DNA of 60,000 nt from Antedon mediterranea (taxonomy: Eukaryota > Echinodermata > Crinoidea > Comatulida > Antedonidae): assembly GCF_964355755.1 (NCBI RefSeq), contig NC_092679.1, positions 17,910,932-17,970,931 of the forward strand, given 5' to 3'. Position 1 is the first letter of the stretch. The number at the start of each line of letters is the position of its first letter. A program made the position numbers and the translations under genes. Positions 1 through 10,158 of this stretch are shown piece by piece. The notes under the pieces were generated by a model. That model saw only the letters and a program-made list of their open reading frames with translations, was not told the DNA's origin and searched no databases.

Positions 1-436
1 GTATACTAGCATATATATCCTCTACAGACTTGTGATCATACTTCTGTTCAGTCTGATACATGTCATCCAACGATAGCCTACCATTTGATAAATCTTCTCT
101 ATCATTGATTCTTCCCTTTTTAATAGTTCCGTACAAATCTTCCACGGAAGTCCTACGATGGTGGTATTCCTCTTTCGAATCATTGCCACCTAATTTTATT
201 CCGTTTTTTAATCGGGTTCCATATATATCCTCCTTGAACATTTCGTTTGCGATCCGTCTCCGGCGCAAAACTTCTTCGTCGACCGGTTCATCATCCGAAC
301 TCTGTTTTATATCCCTCGACATATCGTTAGAGTCTTGCTTGACTGAAGCCTGTTGCTTGGTTGACGGTTTACTCTGAGCAATGGATGTTAAATTAAAACC
401 CCGTGTTGCTGGTTTTACTAAACCAATACCCAACAT
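1..436 (-). CDS. 5' coding part of unrecognised protein with repeated acidic-Tyr motifs (partial)
   Basis: An open frame of 145 codons runs from an ATG at 436 to the window edge, with a TAA in frame three codons upstream, so this looks like the true N-terminus. I do not recognise the family. The product is hydrophilic and charged, with no signal peptide or membrane segment. A basic stretch (VLRRRRI, about residues 56-62) is followed by four spaced copies of a short motif: EDIYGT (69-74), EDLYGT (99-104), DDMYQT (124-129) and EDIYAS (139-144). Two of these are preceded by S-V. These look like tyrosine-phosphorylation or SH2-ligand motifs, but that is inference. CpG content and codon quality exceed the flanks, and the frame is long for AT-rich DNA. 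The exon may begin in 5' UTR after a CAG near 460. A later acceptor inside the frame (around 380) is possible, which would make this an internal exon of another gene. Confidence 0.55.
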   Translation of the reverse strand, partial: MLGIGLVKPATRGFNLTSIAQSKPSTKQQASVKQDSNDMSRDIKQSSDDEPVDEEVLRRRRIANEMFKEDIYGTRLKNGIKLGGNDSKEEYHHRRTSVEDLYGTIKKGRINDREDLSNGRLSLDDMYQTEQKYDHKSVEDIYASI

Positions 437-656
437 AATTATTTAAATTAAAATTAATCCTGACTATTTGCTGCCAGCCAAAACAACAAAATGACAAAAG
501 ACTTAAAATGTGAGTAAATAAGTACTCTTTTCAATAGTGAATGATTAATTCAGAAAGTATTTCAGATGTACTTGAGTTAAAAGAGAGGATATTCACTGTT
601 TTTTAGTTGAATTCCCCACTGGATATGTAGCGTAATGCATTCAATAAATTAGAAAT
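437..656. other. Non-coding gap between two minus-strand coding segments
   Basis: AT-rich sequence. Read on the minus strand it offers CAG/TAG acceptor-like sites just upstream of the 436 ATG, so it probably holds 5' UTR or intron. No poly(A) signal for the exon ending at 657 was found here. Confidence 0.4.
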
Positions 657-798
657 TTATGCGTGGTAGAATCCATTTGCTGGCCTATCAGGTAGCTTGC
701 ATTGAAAGCAGTGTGAGACACGCCTCATGAGATCATCTGACTGTCTCATCATTTGTAAGCGACGCCTGTCAAACTGTTCCGCATGAGAGAGCACCCTT
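657..798 (-). CDS. Tentative coiled-coil exon (possibly ASPP), ending at a TAA
   Basis: On the minus strand, a CAG acceptor after 799 opens a frame of 46 codons. It takes the one base needed to complete the codon left by the 29-nt exon at 888-916. The product is helical and charged (HAEQFDRRRLQMMRQSDDLM) and ends at a TAA at 657-659. Order, strand and phase would suit the start of the ASPP coiled coil, and the pattern D-I-x-L-x-E followed by Q and hydrophobic positions loosely resembles it. ASPP proteins are far longer, however, and no good GT donor precedes the stop. This may be an alternative terminal exon, another gene, or a misread exon with an undetected donor. Confidence 0.35.
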
Positions 799-887
799 CT
801 GACATTAACCTAATCACCAACCATTGGCTAATAAAATCCACAATAACAAACTATACACAAATCAGATATAATGCAATTCTAACTTAC

Positions 888-916
888 CTTTCCTTTAATA
901 GTATATCCACCTTAAA
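888..916 (-). CDS. Tentative 29-nt microexon upstream of the coiled-coil exon
   Basis: It is framed by a strong acceptor (TTTCCTGTAG) and a strong donor (GTAAGT) on the minus strand. In phase 0 it reads FKVDILLKE plus two bases, and these join in frame to the exon at 657-798. The ASPP exon at 10,100-10,158 also ends in phase 0, so both could belong to one transcript across a 9-kb intron. Confidence 0.35.
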
Positions 917-1551
917 CTACAGGAAATGAAATATTATTAACAAGATTTTTCTTTAGCTACTACTGTACCACACATCCATGTTCGTTAGTCATACTAGTAT
1001 TAAATGCGACCACTATGAACAGGCTGTCATGCATTCAATTCAATGGCCCTCCATTTATTGTTATGCATAAAAGGCTTATACAATCCGAGGCTATTATTAT
1101 GCATAAGTATCACCACACAGCAAGGGCATCGAGTACAAAAGGCTAAAGAGAGCTGTCATTTCATTGGATAAGTACCTGTGTATTTTTAAAAGATATTATT
1201 TGCAGAGGCCTTTGTACTTTCATTAGGGTAAATTTTTCAGGGTATGACAAAACATTTAGCCTGAGGTTATAATATAAATCTACAGCATTGGATCTGTTTA
1301 CCTCTTTTAATAACGTCACTATAGTATAGCTTATATACTTATATACATTTTTTTTTTTCATTACGACACATCTAATTTTACCTGTCCAATTGTTGGGAGC
1401 ATTACTGATTTGAGTAATTACTTTGAACCAGGGAACCCTTGAACTCACAATGCAGCCATACATAAATTATGCATGATTCTGTTTTTACATAGCTTACCCA
1501 CAAAACCATAATTTAATATGACCACTTCTCATCAATAATAATATATTATAT
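917..1551. other. Gap: AT-rich, no feature seen
   Basis: Low-complexity AT-rich sequence. The short minus-strand frame at 1161-1463 has no family resemblance and no codon signal. Probably intron. Confidence 0.4.
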
Positions 1552-1857
1552 ACCCCATTTATATAGCGCCCTTTTCATGAAAAAACATGCTCAACGGCGC
1601 TTCATAAAAAACAGAAAACAAGTTACATAGGATAATATAAAAAAATCAATGTTCAAGTTGTTATTCTTCCAGGGGTACCAACCACCACACTGAAGTGCTT
1701 GCATTGCATACAGTACACAAATTAGTTTACAACGATAAGTCCTTTGGGTGTATAATTGATTTGCCTTAAAAAAAAAAATCAACATGATTTGAACCTAGGA
1801 TTCTGACATTGGTGGTAGCCGAGCATCTTAACCACCAAGCTACATTCCAGTTGACTA
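1552..1857 (-). repeat. tRNA-derived SINE, head plus GCGC-type tail
   Basis: Read on the minus strand it starts with a tRNA-like head: an A-box-like TGGTGGTTAAGATGCTCGG and a B-box-like GGTTCAAATC. A body follows, then a tail with GAGCATG, TTTTCATGAAAAGGGCGC and TATATAAATGGGG. The same tail ends the SINE at 2262-2556, and the same type of head occurs at about 22.73-22.79 kb. The head does not fold into a full tRNA. Confidence 0.65.
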
Positions 1858-2261
1858 GTTTTACCTGGTTATATCAAGGTTATAACTTATATTTACTGCA
1901 TACTTATACTATCAATGGCCTAATTTGAATATAATCGTTTCTGAATATTCCCTGCCAAAAATGTCACTTCTTCAGATTAGGTAAAGCTTTTAGTATGAAT
2001 ATCATATCAAATAGCTATAAAATTGGTTACTACTACTTACAGTATAATGGAATGCTGGTAAAAATATACACAAGTTGTAACATGCTGAGCATAAAGCCTG
2101 GCCACAGTGAATACTAAGTATAGGAAATTAATCTTTTTTTTTATGTAACAGAATTTGTAAATTTCTAGTAAGAAATTATTAAAATTGAAATAAAAATATC
2201 TTCACAAGGGCTAGTGTGTAACTGCATTGCACGGCGACAAGTTTCCCAACCGGCAAGTAAT

Positions 2262-2556
2262 AAAAATAATAATACCACATTTTGTATCGCCCTTTCATGA
2301 GTAATCATGCTCAAAGGCTCCATTATTACCCTGGTCATTTTTTGAAACATACTTCCATAATGCAGCTAGTAATCAGTGCAAAGTTGTGTCTTGATCTAAC
2401 TGGGTACTCATTTAATACACCTGGGTGGAGAGAGGCAAATGCAAGTAAAGTGCCTTGCCTAAGGATACAAGCAATGTGGCGAGAGTTGGATTCGAACCAC
2501 AACCTCACGATCGGTAATCCAGTGTTCAACACACTGCGCCACACGCCAAGTACTCC
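2262..2556 (-). repeat. tRNA-derived SINE with B box GGTTCGAATCC
   Basis: On the minus strand the head has GTGGCGCAGTGTGTT followed by a perfect Pol III B box (GGTTCGAATCC). The body runs through CCTTAGGCAAGGCACTTTAC and CTCTCCACCCAGGTG. The tail (GAGCATGATTACTCATGAAAG, shortened here: GAGCATGATTACTCATG) is shared with the SINE at 1552-1857. The protein frames over this block are accidental. Confidence 0.7.
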
Positions 2557-3039
2557 AACTATAATCATTAAACAATCTCAGTTTTATTTGTATTGAATAC
2601 TGTCACGTAATAAATGAAAAAAAATACATTGATTTATTTTTGTTACAATAAGAACACAAGAGGAAAATAATCAAAGCTATACATTTACCTTCACTCACAT
2701 AAAGACTTATTATGTGATACTACAACAATAACACCATACATGAGGTGTGTCTATAGATTTCACAATACAATGTATAACTGTACTGCTGTATTGTAAGGCT
2801 TTTAAAATGAGTTAAATGCGGTGAATGGTATCTAATTGGGACTTAAAACCAGGATGTCTTTATAAAACAATTGCATAAAGACTTACACGCCGAAACATTA
2901 CACAAATGGCTTGGATTTTCACAATGCAAACACTGTATAAAGATTTAATAAATACTAAAATTAATTTCCGACTGAAGAATATATAATAGGTTTTAATACC
3001 TATTTTACTATACATTCAATCGTTAAAACAGGATTCCAT
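2557..3039. other. Gap: no feature seen
   Basis: AT-rich, probably intronic. A 31-nt stretch between weak splice-like sites near 2.70-2.73 kb was considered but has no support. Confidence 0.35.
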
Positions 3040-3190
3040 AAAGCTCTGTCTACACCATAAAACTAGTTTGACAAAAAAAAGTGTGATGTACCCAAATATG
3101 GTAGTGATATGACATCATCATGTCCATATAATGGGAACATCACATTTTTTTTGTCACACAATAAAGTTTGATAATGTATACAGAGCTTTA
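3040..3190. mobile_element. Palindromic MITE family A, copy 1
   Basis: Begins AAGCTCTGTCTACACCATAA and ends with the inverse (GTATACAGAGCTTTAG). The core has the CArG-like box CCAAATATGG and a TGACATCATCATGTCC segment. No coding capacity, so it must be moved by another element's transposase. Confidence 0.8.
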
Positions 3191-4391
3191 GACTACTCTA
3201 CAGTAGTCCACAATACAGTATCTAGTTTAAACCAATTTGGGATAGGTTCTTTACTAGACCTAAAATTAAACAAACGTCCCTACAAAGGCTACAGTATATA
3301 TTTTTTCTACCTACAGTATGGTAAACATTAAATAACAAATATCACATTTCCTAATGCGAGCAGTGGCATAACGGCTAACTGGCTAAACCCAGAGCTTAAA
3401 GGGCACTAGAGTACTGTATGAGCAGCCCAGTGTTGGATGGCTCTTTGGAGTGCTGAACCCAGGGCCATGTGCCTCCTGTGTGTTACAGTATACCACTGAA
3501 TATGAGAACATTATGAATATATGCTAAAGTCAACTACTGAACTACAGAGATTACTTTATTTGTCGCAAAAAAAAATAAAATAAAGTTAACGTTTAGATAG
3601 TATAACAAAATATTATTTGTAAAACAGCAACTGACATTCAATAAAGGGTAAAATAACAATACTACAAATACTTGTTAAGCTATTACCAATTATGGTAAAT
3701 CATTTAAAGCTGTCATTAACAAAGGAGCAGAATATAATATCCAGCTAAAATAACCAATTATAATATTAATTGGAATACTTGTACATGGCGATGTAAAATG
3801 CAACTGGGTCATAAATTGTTATTATTGAATTAGGCCATGAAGCTATTAATGATTAACAACATTAAGACAGCTATAATTTTGTGAATTGCCTCGTACAAGA
3901 TGTAACAATTACGGAAAAACGTGACAACAACTGGCATAAAACAACAAAATCTTATACAGTAATTCATACAGTAGGAAGAAATATGTCAAATAAATTGAAT
4001 AATCGGAATTGTGTGTTCTGTTGTCAAACTTGATTCGTATAAAATATACAAAACTGATTGCTCTCTGTAATTTATTTTATCAAATCTCAATCATAAATAA
4101 CAATTTCTTGGATGGTTGAGGATAACATATAATATTTTAATTTTTTTTTTTTGAGGTACAGTACTAACTATACATGTACAATACTGTAGTGTGTAGCAAT
4201 TAATTTATAAAAAGGTATGACTTGAATCAGAGCTTTGAGAATTGACAATTTGTACAGAAATGAAAAACATAAAATGAAACAAGAATATTATTACTGACTG
4301 TAAACGCAACAATAAAAATGTATAAATACATTCAATACTCTTTGAAAACAATGAAAAACATGTTATGTTTCTTGGAGTACTGCATGTACAG
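3191..4391. other. Gap: AT-rich, one weak repeat remnant
   Basis: No convincing exon on either strand. Around 3360-3480, CTGGCTAAACCCAGAGC resembles sequence near 26.33-26.36 kb, so an old dispersed repeat may be present. Confidence 0.3.
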
Positions 4392-4588
4392 TAAAGGGTC
4401 TTTCACACCTGCTCCGGCACGGTTCCGGTCCGGCGACGGAAAATCCAATCGAACGTCAATGTTTCGTTTTTACGCAGCTACGCGCATATCGATTGGTGCT
4501 TGGCCGCGTGGAGCGTCGTGAAAACGAAACATTGGCGTTCGATTCGCCGGACCGGAACCGTGCCGGAACAGGTGTGAAAGGCCCTTAA
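4392..4588. mobile_element. CpG-rich palindromic MITE family B, copy 1 (best preserved)
   Basis: Inverted arms of about 45 bp: AAAGGGTCTTTCACACCTG at one end is mirrored by CAGGTGTGAAAGGCCCTTA at the other. Both continue into CCGGCACGGTTCCGGTCCGG. The CpG-dense arms stand out sharply from the AT-rich surroundings. Decayed relatives lie at about 10.35-10.53 and 13.43-13.61 kb. Confidence 0.75.
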
Positions 4589-5670
4589 GACATGTCCTAA
4601 GACATGTCCTAAACCATAGATATTAGTGCAAAATTTCAGTAACAACTAAAGTTTGAGTGAAAAAAGTTAAAATACTTACAAAAGTCAGTAATACTATGTG
4701 TCTCTCTCTTTTACAATAAATAAAATCAAAGCAAAGATATTTCAAACAATCACGACAAAGGCTGATGTCACACTGTTCTAGTTATCATTGTATTGTGAGA
4801 TTTAAAACTGACAATAATCAGGAAAAGGATATTGGGAAAGAATAGCAAACAGGAATATAGAGGAAGTGATTGATCAACTACCTGAGCTTGTTGACCTTTG
4901 AACCACAAACCAGTATTACTTCCTGATTGGCTACTGAAATAACAATAAGTACTTATCTGACATAAGTACAAAATATGTCTTTAAAAAACCACCACTTTTT
5001 TTAGCCTATTGATGTAATTTTAGTAATTTTTTTTATTAATAAACAACGCTGGAAAATGAATAATAGAAAGTTTAGTTTTATGAGCAGATGAAGAATAGAG
5101 TAAAATAATAAAAGTTCCTAAAAATATCTGTGGTTTTAGTATGGTTATATTAGTGCATCCTATTGTTTGCTGTTTGTTTAAATTGTTTGTTATTTTGTGT
5201 GTGGTTTTCTATCGTTTCCAAATACTATAGTGAAGCCGTACCGTAAAGTGGCGTTTTACTTTCCCTTTTCTCTATTTCACAATACTTTACAATAGCAATA
5301 GAAAGCCTGTTCCTGCTGCATAGATAACAATATTAAATTATTTTTATATCGTTTGTATTGCTCTCTAAAAAAAAAAGTGTAATCAGTGGTGGTCGTTGAT
5401 GAAAAAACATTACAACTTCCCAAAACGCTCTCAGGCAGACAAACATACTACATGCTACAGTAATTGACTACACATCACGAAAGGTCAACCAAAAAGAAGT
5501 TATTTTGAGTTTCAGGCAAAAGTTACACAGTGAAAACACGCTGAATGAATGGCAATTCGATTGGATATTATTATTTTCAGAATGATATTTAACCACTATG
5601 GTTATTTGAAAATTGTCCTGGTATTTCGTTTACAGACCCTTAGATGTTGGTATAGTGAACTCTTATAACT
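4589..5670. other. Gap: no feature seen
   Basis: AT-rich sequence with poly-T runs. A 52-nt stretch at 4882-4933 has splice-like ends on the minus strand but no supported frame (see rejected items). Confidence 0.3.
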
Positions 5671-5795
5671 TAAGCTCTGTCTACACTATCAAACTAATTT
5701 GACAAAAAAGGTGTGATGTACCCAAATATGATAGTGATATGCCTAAATATGATATGATGTCACATGTTTTGTTTGATAGTGTAGACAGAGCTTTA
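5671..5795. mobile_element. MITE family A, copy 2
   Basis: TTAAGCTCTGTCTACACTAT at the left and GTGTAGACAGAGCTTTAG at the right. It is shorter than the full-length copy, with the central right half reduced. Confidence 0.8.
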
Positions 5796-6285
5796 GATTT
5801 TGATAGTACACCAAGATAAATTCTTTACCCTTTGTTTTGAAGAAAAATCCTACTGTATAGTACATTACTGCATTAAGATGTTCATTCTCATCTTGGTTGC
5901 TATGTACCTCAATAATAATAGTATTACACACAGGTCAGTTCTAGGTCAATGGTATTGATCGTGTCACTTTAGTACACCTTGCCATATGCCACGTTCAACA
6001 CATCTAATCAAACTAATATTCATTTTATGTTATAATTCAATTTACAAACAGATCTTACAGTTCCAAAGCAATCACCGAGCAATTAACGTTGCGAGTTAAG
6101 TTACGGCAATTAATGCTGTACCAATAATAAGAAGAGATCATTACAATATATCAAATTGAAAGGACATAAAAGAAGTGATGTAAAAAAGATGGTTGAAAAT
6201 AGCTACTTGTATTTTGTCTGGTTTTCAAGTTGGAGATTCTCAACAAAAAAAGTCATAAACAAAATTAAGACATACAGTACCTATC

Positions 6286-6428
6286 TAAAGCTCTGCCTAC
6301 ACTATCAAACTTTACTGTATGTCACAAAAAAAAAATGTGATGTACTCATATGGCCAGGTTGATGTGATATTACTACCATATTTGGGCACATCATTTTGTC
6401 AAACAATTTTGATAGTGTAGACAAAGCA
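6286..6428. mobile_element. MITE family A, copy 3
   Basis: Starts TAAAGCTCTGCCTACACTAT and ends TTTTGATAGTGTAGACAAAG. The core contains CCATATTTGG. Confidence 0.8.
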
Positions 6429-6879
6429 GCAATCGTGAACTGTGTCTATAGTATTTTCAGTTACCTAACAATTACACCAGTTTTAGAAGACAATTTACCA
6501 AGATCAGTAACTAATCAAACATCAAACTTGATGCAGATTAAAGGATAGACCTGACGTAGATGTACTGTAGTGATTTTTGTCTAACGATGGCCACAGATCT
6601 TATAACGGCTTATATTTCGATTAACTTGCAAGCTAAACGTGCTGTCTTTTAAGTTGTCAGAGTATGATAACCATGTGTTTCATGTCATTTTTCATGAGAT
6701 TTTGTATTGCGTGACAAACAAGTTACATATATTTTGATGCATGGCATACTGTAAGAACTTATAGTTTACTTTTATAAGATTATTTCTGAATGGATGAAAG
6801 CTGGTAATATCTAAACGTAGAGTAGTAGTTGTTATGAATTGTGGAATATATAGTGCCAGGTTACTAGGGAGTTCAAGCT

Positions 6880-7045
6880 TAAAGCTCTGTCTACACTATC
6901 AAACTTTATGTGACAAAATAATGTGATGTGTCCATACAGTATATGGACATGTCATATTACTACCATATTTAAGCATATCACTACCATATTAGGGCATCAC
7001 ACTTTTTTTTGTCAAACTAGTTTGATAGTGTAGACAGAGCTTTAG
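6880..7045. mobile_element. MITE family A, copy 4 (full length, about 166 bp)
   Basis: The most complete copy. AAAGCTCTGTCTACACTATC and GATAGTGTAGACAGAGCTTT are exact inverses. The inner arms (ACTTTATGTGACAAAATAAT and TTTTTTGTCAAACTAGTTTG) are related but not identical. Confidence 0.85.
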
Positions 7046-8892
7046 AATACCAAAATATTATGAGTGGGTAGCACGATCTATAAGAATATCGAAAAAATAA
7101 ATTTCATCTGGTAAGTTGTTCTTTTTTAGAACATCTTTTCAAACGGGGCATCAGTTATTTAACGCAAGGACGATTATAATTTACATTTATTTAATTTGTT
7201 TATTTCCCAAACAAAGGAGAATAAAGATTGCAAAATGAAAAAAACAAATATCATTGGCTAAAGGGTTGAATGTCTTGGAGAAGTGGTGGCTAAGCATGTA
7301 TGAAATTGCTATTAATAATAACACTCTCAGAGTGACAAGTAAGTTGTAAAGTAAATAAAGGTTACAAGCATCACACATCTATCTATTGGATGCTTCAGAC
7401 CATACAATCCCTGGAGATGACCTAATCTACGCTTGATTAGGCCGACAGAGACGTCAACGCACCTTGACAATTAATTGATCAATCAGGTTACAGTACTTTC
7501 TAAATGTATATTAAAAATGTTAACGAAGTCAAACTGATTAATTTCTAAAAGCTGTTAGGGAATACTACACTGAAGACACGGATGAAGTTACCCATTAAAC
7601 ACAAGTTGTGGGGATGGGTTATCTAAGGTAAAAAAAGAAGTAAATACATTAATATTATATTTTTAACAATAAAAATAAAAGTTTATTATTTTTATTATGT
7701 AATTAATATTAACTGTAATATTTTTTTTTAATAGCGATCTGAATTATTATGCCTGATTTGATTTGGATGTATTTCCTACTGTGTTTACCGTAGCTTCTTA
7801 TTTCAGTGTTTTGTATTTGTTGTTGTCTTGTTTTGCCTTGTATATGCTTGCTCTTCCAAGCTTGTTTGTTACATTCTTATTTATTTGAAATAAAAGTTCT
7901 CATAAGTTGTTATTTTGGTAGTTAATCTTTACTACTGTTTGTACTACAAAAGCACAAGAAGAAAGAAAAGATATTATGAGGATGAATGCTGGGAGCTATG
8001 ACAATAAATATTGAATAATATCCTGACGGGTTAAATGATAGGCCAACGGTTAAACTTCACTGAAGTAAAATACAAAAATGACCTTTCCGCTCTATCACTC
8101 AGTAAATGAAATGAATGCATACAACCTGTTATCAAGTTTAGAAAATTATGGAAAACAACACAAGAAGATATAAAATACAAAGAAGTAGTGAGTTACACCA
8201 CTGTCTAGTTCACATGTAAAGGCGTACGATACACCAGCCTTATGCTGTACAGTATGTGAACGCATCTAAATCGCATCCTATGGTTTGGCATTTAACCAGT
8301 GAAATCACTTTTGATGACAAATATGATGAAAGGCAAATCTAAAAACCAATGCTACCTTCAATCAACAATACATTTTTCATGATAATTAACAAGTACTCTA
8401 TCTGTACAAGGTTTCACCATGGCATTCACCAGTTATAAGTAACACCACCTGAGTTCAAGTAATGGCATTCAGGTAAATTTCAAGGCAATAGCAATTTTAA
8501 AGCAAAATGATTTTAGTATTGGATGTTTTTTTGGTAAGCATAAAATAAATAACTAAATGTGTCAAAATTAAAAGGTATGTTTCATAGATCACAAATGTTA
8601 ACATTCAAAGGTAATTTAAAACCATGCCATGTACTAAAACAAAATGACATTTACTCTATCTATGTGGAAATAAATGATATCATATTTAATACCTGTCGGT
8701 AGTCAAATTGTATTTTTTGGTTTGTATATCTGTATGCAAATAGCAAGTTAGTATTTGTATTTTTGGCACACATGAAGTAGCATAGTGACATACCTATATT
8801 TTAGCTAGAAACTTTAGTAGTAGACAAAAATCAAAATCCTAACACTAAAAACGTAGAAGACAATGGTTTGCAAATAGCAAGATAGCAAATTG
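7046..8892. other. Gap: no feature seen
   Basis: AT-rich DNA with homopolymers and no splice-bounded frame that could be defended. Probably intron. Confidence 0.35.
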
Positions 8893-9171
8893 TAAGAAAT
8901 TACACAAACCAACAGTGGTGTTGGTAGTCTATGAGTGCTGCTTACCTGGATAAACCGACAATATAGCCTCTCTCTCCGAAGAGAGGATACAATTTACGAA
9001 AAAGAAAAATCCGTATATATAACATAGCACCCCTATCGGATAATGCACGCATCCATAACCACGCCCTCAAGAGGGAGCCATCCAACGTAGTAGCGTCATC
9101 ATTTCTTTTCGTACTGCCGTTGTATCCTCTCTTCGGAGAGAGAGGCTATATTGTCGGTTTATCCAGGTACT
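8893..9171. mobile_element. Hairpin element family C with about 50-bp perfect inverted arms
   Basis: The left arm (8942-8993, starting CTTACCTGGATAAACC and running through CTCTCTCCGAAGAGAGG) is matched by its inverse at 9120-9171. The loop of about 125 bp has several CpGs. The flank 8893-8941 (GACTACCAACACCACTGTTG on the other strand) recurs inverted at 14,187-14,233, so it is part of the repeat. Confidence 0.75.
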
Positions 9172-9185
9172 GTAACCAGGCACGA

Positions 9186-10099
9186 AATAGATTGTTATTT
9201 ATTATTAACCTACTGTACTGTAAGTAACATTTTCTTGGTATCAACAGCCTACCGTACCCAATCTTAAAAAAAATTGTATCATATCCACTTAAGATTCAAA
9301 TCCACACTCTTCGCACACAATTAAAACATTTCAATTTTCATAGACTGAAATATCCTATACTGCAATATTATCATCAACAATTTTTGAAACATACCTACTA
9401 CAGTGTACAGTAGAATGGCAAAATATTTTACTACAGTATTTTACCTCTAAAATCTAGTTTTACATTGTAAAAAATAAACAAATGGTCAGCTATATTACTG
9501 TATTTATACATACCTGTTGTATTGATATGGTTTACTTGTTGACTGGTGGTTTATTAATACTAAACTGACCTGTCATGTACCTGATTTGGTATACAGTACA
9601 CTACTACTGTATATTGATTTTGATTAAAACAACAATTGCCTTTATTTTCAAGACTGTTTATTTGACTGTCCTTGGCAGGTGTAGCAGAAAGACCATGAAT
9701 AATTAATGAGAATCAAATCTAGTTTTAAATGAGCATTTATCACCACTGGCTGTCTACTGATACAATAAGCAAACAAATATTATTGATTTAAGAATTTATT
9801 TATTAAATAATTGTTAAAAATAAAAGACGCTAATAAAAATGACAAATATTTGCGAACCGCTATTTCAAGACATAAAATGCATGCTTTTAGTAACAGAAAG
9901 TAGGTCAACAATATTGATATCGCAATACTTCTGAGGCAGTATAGCGCTTCAATAAGAGGCGGCAACACTGTCACATTACTCCGTCTGTACAACTTTAGCA
10001 TTACTTAAAAGCCGGCAAAGATATACACATTAATCAGGTATTTAAACTATCCAGGTTTTTTATAAATACAATATATATATAAATGCATTTGTAAAATAC
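9186..10099. other. Gap: no feature seen
   Basis: AT-rich, probably intron downstream of the ASPP exon at 10,100. The minus-strand frame at 9780-10,001 has no recognisable content. Confidence 0.3.
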
Positions 10100-10158
10100 C
10101 TTATTAATATCATGGTTTGGTGCATTCTTCATCATTGACATCTGATAAGATCTTCCTC
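10100..10158 (-). CDS. TP53BP2: ASPP linker exon (59 nt)
   Basis: Acceptor TTTTTTCATAG, donor GTATTTT. One base from the previous exon plus 59 nt gives 20 codons (GGRSYQMSMMKNAPNHDINK) and ends in phase 0. The position after the ubiquitin-like domain suits the short polar linker that precedes the ASPP coiled coil. The donor is only moderate, so this exon is less certain than the two before it. Confidence 0.6.

Noticed and set aside
60-377. 105-codon plus-strand frame
   Set aside because: It is the antisense shadow of the better minus-strand frame with repeated motifs and an upstream stop.
1780-1850. Possible tRNA gene on the minus strand
   Set aside because: A and B boxes are present, but the acceptor and anticodon stems do not pair; it is a SINE head.
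2282-2596. Overlapping frames on both strands (104 and 77 codons)
   Set aside because: Both lie over a tRNA-derived SINE.
4882-4933. 52-nt minus-strand stretch with acceptor and donor look-alikes
   Set aside because: Phase 0 from the ASPP linker exon gives an immediate stop, and the other frames show no resemblance.
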